Positions 13,596-15,312 of a stretch of DNA of 15,312 bases are shown in pieces. The position numbers and the translations under genes are program-made. Every line of letters starts with the position of its first letter. The stretch's first letter is position 1. Location: contig JAPLSK010000362.1 of the NCBI GenBank assembly GCA_026398675.1, positions 1-15,312 of the forward strand, read 5' to 3'. A model generated the notes under the pieces. The model worked only from the letters and a program-made list of their open reading frames with translations, was not told the origin of the DNA and searched no databases. Source of the DNA: a bacterium. Its GTDB lineage: Bacteria; RBG-13-66-14.

Positions 13596-13958
13596 CTAGC
13601 CCTTTCCCCGGTCCTCGGGCTCCTTCTTGAGTAAATCCTCGACGTCCTTTGTGTCCACCCACCGCACGACCGTCGCGTCGGGCTCCTCATCCACGGGGTC
13701 TCCGCGCAGTCGCTGCCGGCGCCTCACAAAGGCGGCCGCCAGATAGCGGTAGACGGGGGAGAGGAAGAAGGCGTTCACCAGCATGGAGAGGCCGAAGATG
13801 AGCGTGAACCAGGCCTCGCCCTGGGAGAAACCGGTGCGCACCCCGTGAATCACGGCGAAGGCCACGCCCGCCACCCCCACCAACAACAGGGTCCACAGCG
13901 CGATGCGCCCCTCCTGCTCGAGCTTGCGGCGGTAAGCCTCGTACTCGGAACTGCCCAT
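13596..13958 (-). CDS. small two-helix membrane protein, unknown function
   Basis: I do not recognise a family. The 120-residue product begins with a charged segment (MGSSEYEAYRRKLEQEGR), then two membrane helices, ALWTLLLVGVAGVAFAVIHGV (about 20-40) and AWFTLIFGLSMLVNAFFLS (about 49-67), separated by a short polar loop. A cytoplasmic-type tail follows (RRRQRLRGDP, then acidic DEEPD and KKEPEDRGKG). The positive residues after helix 2 suggest both ends face the cytoplasm. ATG 13958 has AAGGAGG about six bases upstream, and a near-consensus promoter lies further up. It is probably transcribed alone; the purine operon has its own promoter downstream. Confidence 0.75.
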   Translation of the reverse strand: MGSSEYEAYRRKLEQEGRIALWTLLLVGVAGVAFAVIHGVRTGFSQGEAWFTLIFGLSMLVNAFFLSPVYRYLAAAFVRRRQRLRGDPVDEEPDATVVRWVDTKDVEDLLKKEPEDRGKG

Positions 13959-14023
13959 CCGCTCCTCCTTGGCGATTTTCCCGTCGTGACCCGCACGTCG
14001 TCGGGTTTCCTCGACCCCAGTCT

Positions 14024-14052
14024 AATATAGAGCCCGGTTCATCGGGTGTCAA
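14024..14052 (-). promoter_or_regulatory. near-consensus sigma70 promoter of the small membrane protein gene
   Basis: On the minus strand TTGACA (14052-14047, 6 of 6), a 17-bp spacer and TATATT (14029-14024, 5 of 6). Transcription would start near 14017, giving a leader of about 60 nt. It is the best match to the consensus in the window. Confidence 0.75.
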
Positions 14053-14085
14053 GAAGCACCTCTTTCGCATCACAAGGATGGAGGG

Positions 14086-14135
14086 CAAGGGGGTTTGCCA
14101 AGGGCATAGCTCGCTTCGCTCGGTTAAGCCCCTTG
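14086..14135. repeat. palindromic element with GCTCGCTTCGCTCGGTT core, copy 2
   Basis: CAAGGGG (14086-14092) and CCCCTTG (14129-14135) bound GGGCATAGCTCGCTTCGC and TCGGTTAA. The core GGGCATAGCTCG-(C/G)TTCGC and the end TTAA(A/G)CCCCTTGT match the longer element at 5381-5462. Confidence 0.75.
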
Positions 14136-14162
14136 TCTCAACTTCTCCGGACGGGCTATAAT
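14133..14162 (+). promoter_or_regulatory. promoter of the exported protein gene, using the repeat edge
   Basis: TTGTCT (14133-14138, 4 of 6), 18-bp spacer, TATAAT (14157-14162, 6 of 6). The first three bases of the -35 box are the end of the repeat at 14086-14135. Start of transcription near 14169, leader of about 42 nt. Confidence 0.65.
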
Positions 14163-14210
14163 ACCCACGCGCCGCGGCGCACCCCCACCCAACCCACGGA
14201 TGGTCGAAAG

Positions 14211-15011
14211 ATGCGACGAATCGCCCTTTTTCTCGTAATTCTCGCCGTCGGGACGCCGGCCTTCGTGCTGACGCCCTGGGAGGCGGGCCAGTGGGTGACC
14301 TACGCCGACGTGGACGGGACGGCGGCCGTGACCGTCTCCCTGGTGGAGCTGCCCGAGCGTTCGGAGGGGCAATGGCTCCAGGTGAACCTCCTGCTGCCCG
14401 GGATGGGGTGGATCGTCCTGGCGATGGCCCTGAAAGAGGGGGGCGGGGAGTTCATCCAGGGGATCATCTCGAAACACGTCCAGGAGCCCGGGGCCGAGGA
14501 GGCGCCCTTCGACAGCCTCGAATCGCTTTTGGCCTACTACGGCAACTTCGGCGGCGAGATACTCCTCGGGATGGACACGCCCGAGATGGAGGACCGCGTG
14601 GTCCTGTCGCTGACCCCGGAGATGCTCGGCGAGTTCCTGTCGTCCCTCGGCGGGTTGGGTGAAAACTACGGGTCCGCCGAGCCCGCCGTGTTCGAGACGG
14701 AGGAGGACGCGGAGGTCGAGGTCCCCACGGGCGCGTTCACCTGCACAAAAATCTCCTCCGAGTCGGGCGACGTCTGGTACGCCGACGAGGTGCCGCTCTT
14801 CGGCGTCGCCCGGGTCTCCATCCCCGACGAGAGTGGTAAGGCCGACGTGGTCATCGAGCTGACCGACTACGGCTCCTCCGGGGCGACGGACGCCCTGGAC
14901 GGCTGGCCCGAGCCTCTGCCCCTCGAGAGTTTCATGAGCCAACTAATTTCCGGGCAGCCGTACGAGACCTACACCGACCAGGACGCCCTGGCCAACAAGA
15001 AGCCGAGGTGA
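14211..15011 (+). CDS. exported protein of unknown function
   Basis: I do not recognise a named family. From ATG 14211 the 266-residue product starts with a signal peptide (MRRIALFLVILAVGTPA, cleavage near FVLTPWEAG). The mature part looks beta-rich: WEAGQWVTYADVDG, VTVSLVELPERSEGQWLQVNLLL. Towards the C-terminus V171-PTGAFTC178 and W189-YADEVPLFGVARVSI resemble a module common in exported bacterial proteins of unknown role, in which a protein measures a 'C-x-K-I ... W-Y-x-D-E-V-P' strand pair. An acidic middle region (EPAVFETEEDAEVEV) precedes it. An earlier in-frame start would translate the repeat element at 14086-14135 and the promoter, so 14211 is preferred although its ribosome site is weak. 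It ends 11 bp before nadA and probably shares its transcript. Confidence 0.72.
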   Translation: MRRIALFLVILAVGTPAFVLTPWEAGQWVTYADVDGTAAVTVSLVELPERSEGQWLQVNLLLPGMGWIVLAMALKEGGGEFIQGIISKHVQEPGAEEAPFDSLESLLAYYGNFGGEILLGMDTPEMEDRVVLSLTPEMLGEFLSSLGGLGENYGSAEPAVFETEEDAEVEVPTGAFTCTKISSESGDVWYADEVPLFGVARVSIPDESGKADVVIELTDYGSSGATDALDGWPEPLPLESFMSQLISGQPYETYTDQDALANKKPR

Positions 15012-15022
15012 CAGCGAATCCC

Positions 15023-15312
15023 ATGGGCAAGCCGCTGGAAACGGACTTCATGCTGGACGGGATAGCCCGCCTGCGCCGGGAGCGCGGGGCGGTCATCCTG
15101 GCCCACAACTACCAGCTCCCCGAGGTACAGGCGGCGGCCGACCTGACCGGCGATTCACTCGGCCTGGCGCGCCACGCCGCCGGGACCGACGCCAAGGTCA
15201 TCGTGCTATGCGGCGTGGAGTTCATGGCCGAGACGGCGGCCATCCTCTGCCCGGAAAAGCGGGTGCTCCTGCCCGAGCTCCGCGCCGGCTGCCCCATGGC
15301 CGAGATGATTAC
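15023..15312 (+). CDS. nadA: quinolinate synthase NadA, 5' part only
   Basis: NadA is the 4Fe-4S enzyme that condenses iminoaspartate with dihydroxyacetone phosphate to quinolinate in NAD synthesis. The first 96 residues are visible and run off the window. They contain AVILAHNYQLPEVQ (substrate residues H28 and Y30), ADLTGDSLGLA (S45), VIVLCGVEFMAETAAIL and AGCPMAEM, where C90 is the first of the three cluster cysteines. ATG 15023 is preceded by GAGGTGA (15005-15011), which overlaps the stop of the upstream gene, 11 nt before the start. The other two cysteines lie beyond the end. Identity is secure from the motif set. Confidence 0.95.
   Translation, partial: MGKPLETDFMLDGIARLRRERGAVILAHNYQLPEVQAAADLTGDSLGLARHAAGTDAKVIVLCGVEFMAETAAILCPEKRVLLPELRAGCPMAEMI

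Noticed and set aside
14046..14210. Longer start of the exported protein gene
   Set aside because: The extra residues translate the repeat element and promoter, and would bury the signal peptide.

Overview
This is a GC-rich window from a Gram-negative-type (diderm) bacterium. The outer-membrane evidence is an exported beta-barrel protein ending in phenylalanine; there is also a pseudopilin-like protein. The housekeeping genes are ordinary for bacteria. The mixture (an exported DUF4015-type putative glycosyl hydrolase, an orphan pseudopilin, hairpin repeats packed between genes) suggests an uncultured candidate-phylum lineage, possibly Coatesbacteria-like, but I cannot fix the taxonomy from the sequence alone.

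Layout. Bases 1-100 hold a repeat hairpin. A good sigma70-type promoter (103-131) then leads into a plus-strand operon rbfA - nrnA-like DHH phosphodiesterase - truB - ribF (178-3386). These genes cover ribosome maturation, nano-RNA/pAp turnover, tRNA pseudouridine-55 and FMN/FAD synthesis, and the operon closes with a strong intrinsic terminator. Bases 3387-3887 contain no gene and are filled with short palindromic repeats. On the minus strand follow an exported DUF4015 protein (3888-5333) and a small outer-membrane barrel (5544-6086). On the plus strand come a PPC/DUF296 protein (6276-6698) and a pseudopilin (6710-7171), ending in another terminator and a second repeat-filled, gene-free stretch (7172-7551).

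The second half is mostly minus strand. Reading leftward from 13958 there is a small two-helix membrane protein, then a purine cluster purH - purD - purE - hslU (13368 to 8704), then a four-helix membrane protein with an Arg/Gly/Ser/Pro repeat tail (8571-7552). On the plus strand an exported protein of unknown function (14211-15011) is followed by the start of nadA (quinolinate synthase), which runs off the window.

Most notable points: purH lacks about the last 45 residues of its AICAR transformylase domain, with no space before purD for them. A GTAGGGGC-type hairpin family keeps its pairing while arm sequences change, and two copies carry T-tracts and act as terminators. A second element with a GCTCGCTTCGCTCGGTT core sits in promoter regions, and one copy supplies the -35 box of a promoter. 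hslU is linked to purine genes with no hslV in view. I found no mobile element, CRISPR array, tRNA or rRNA.
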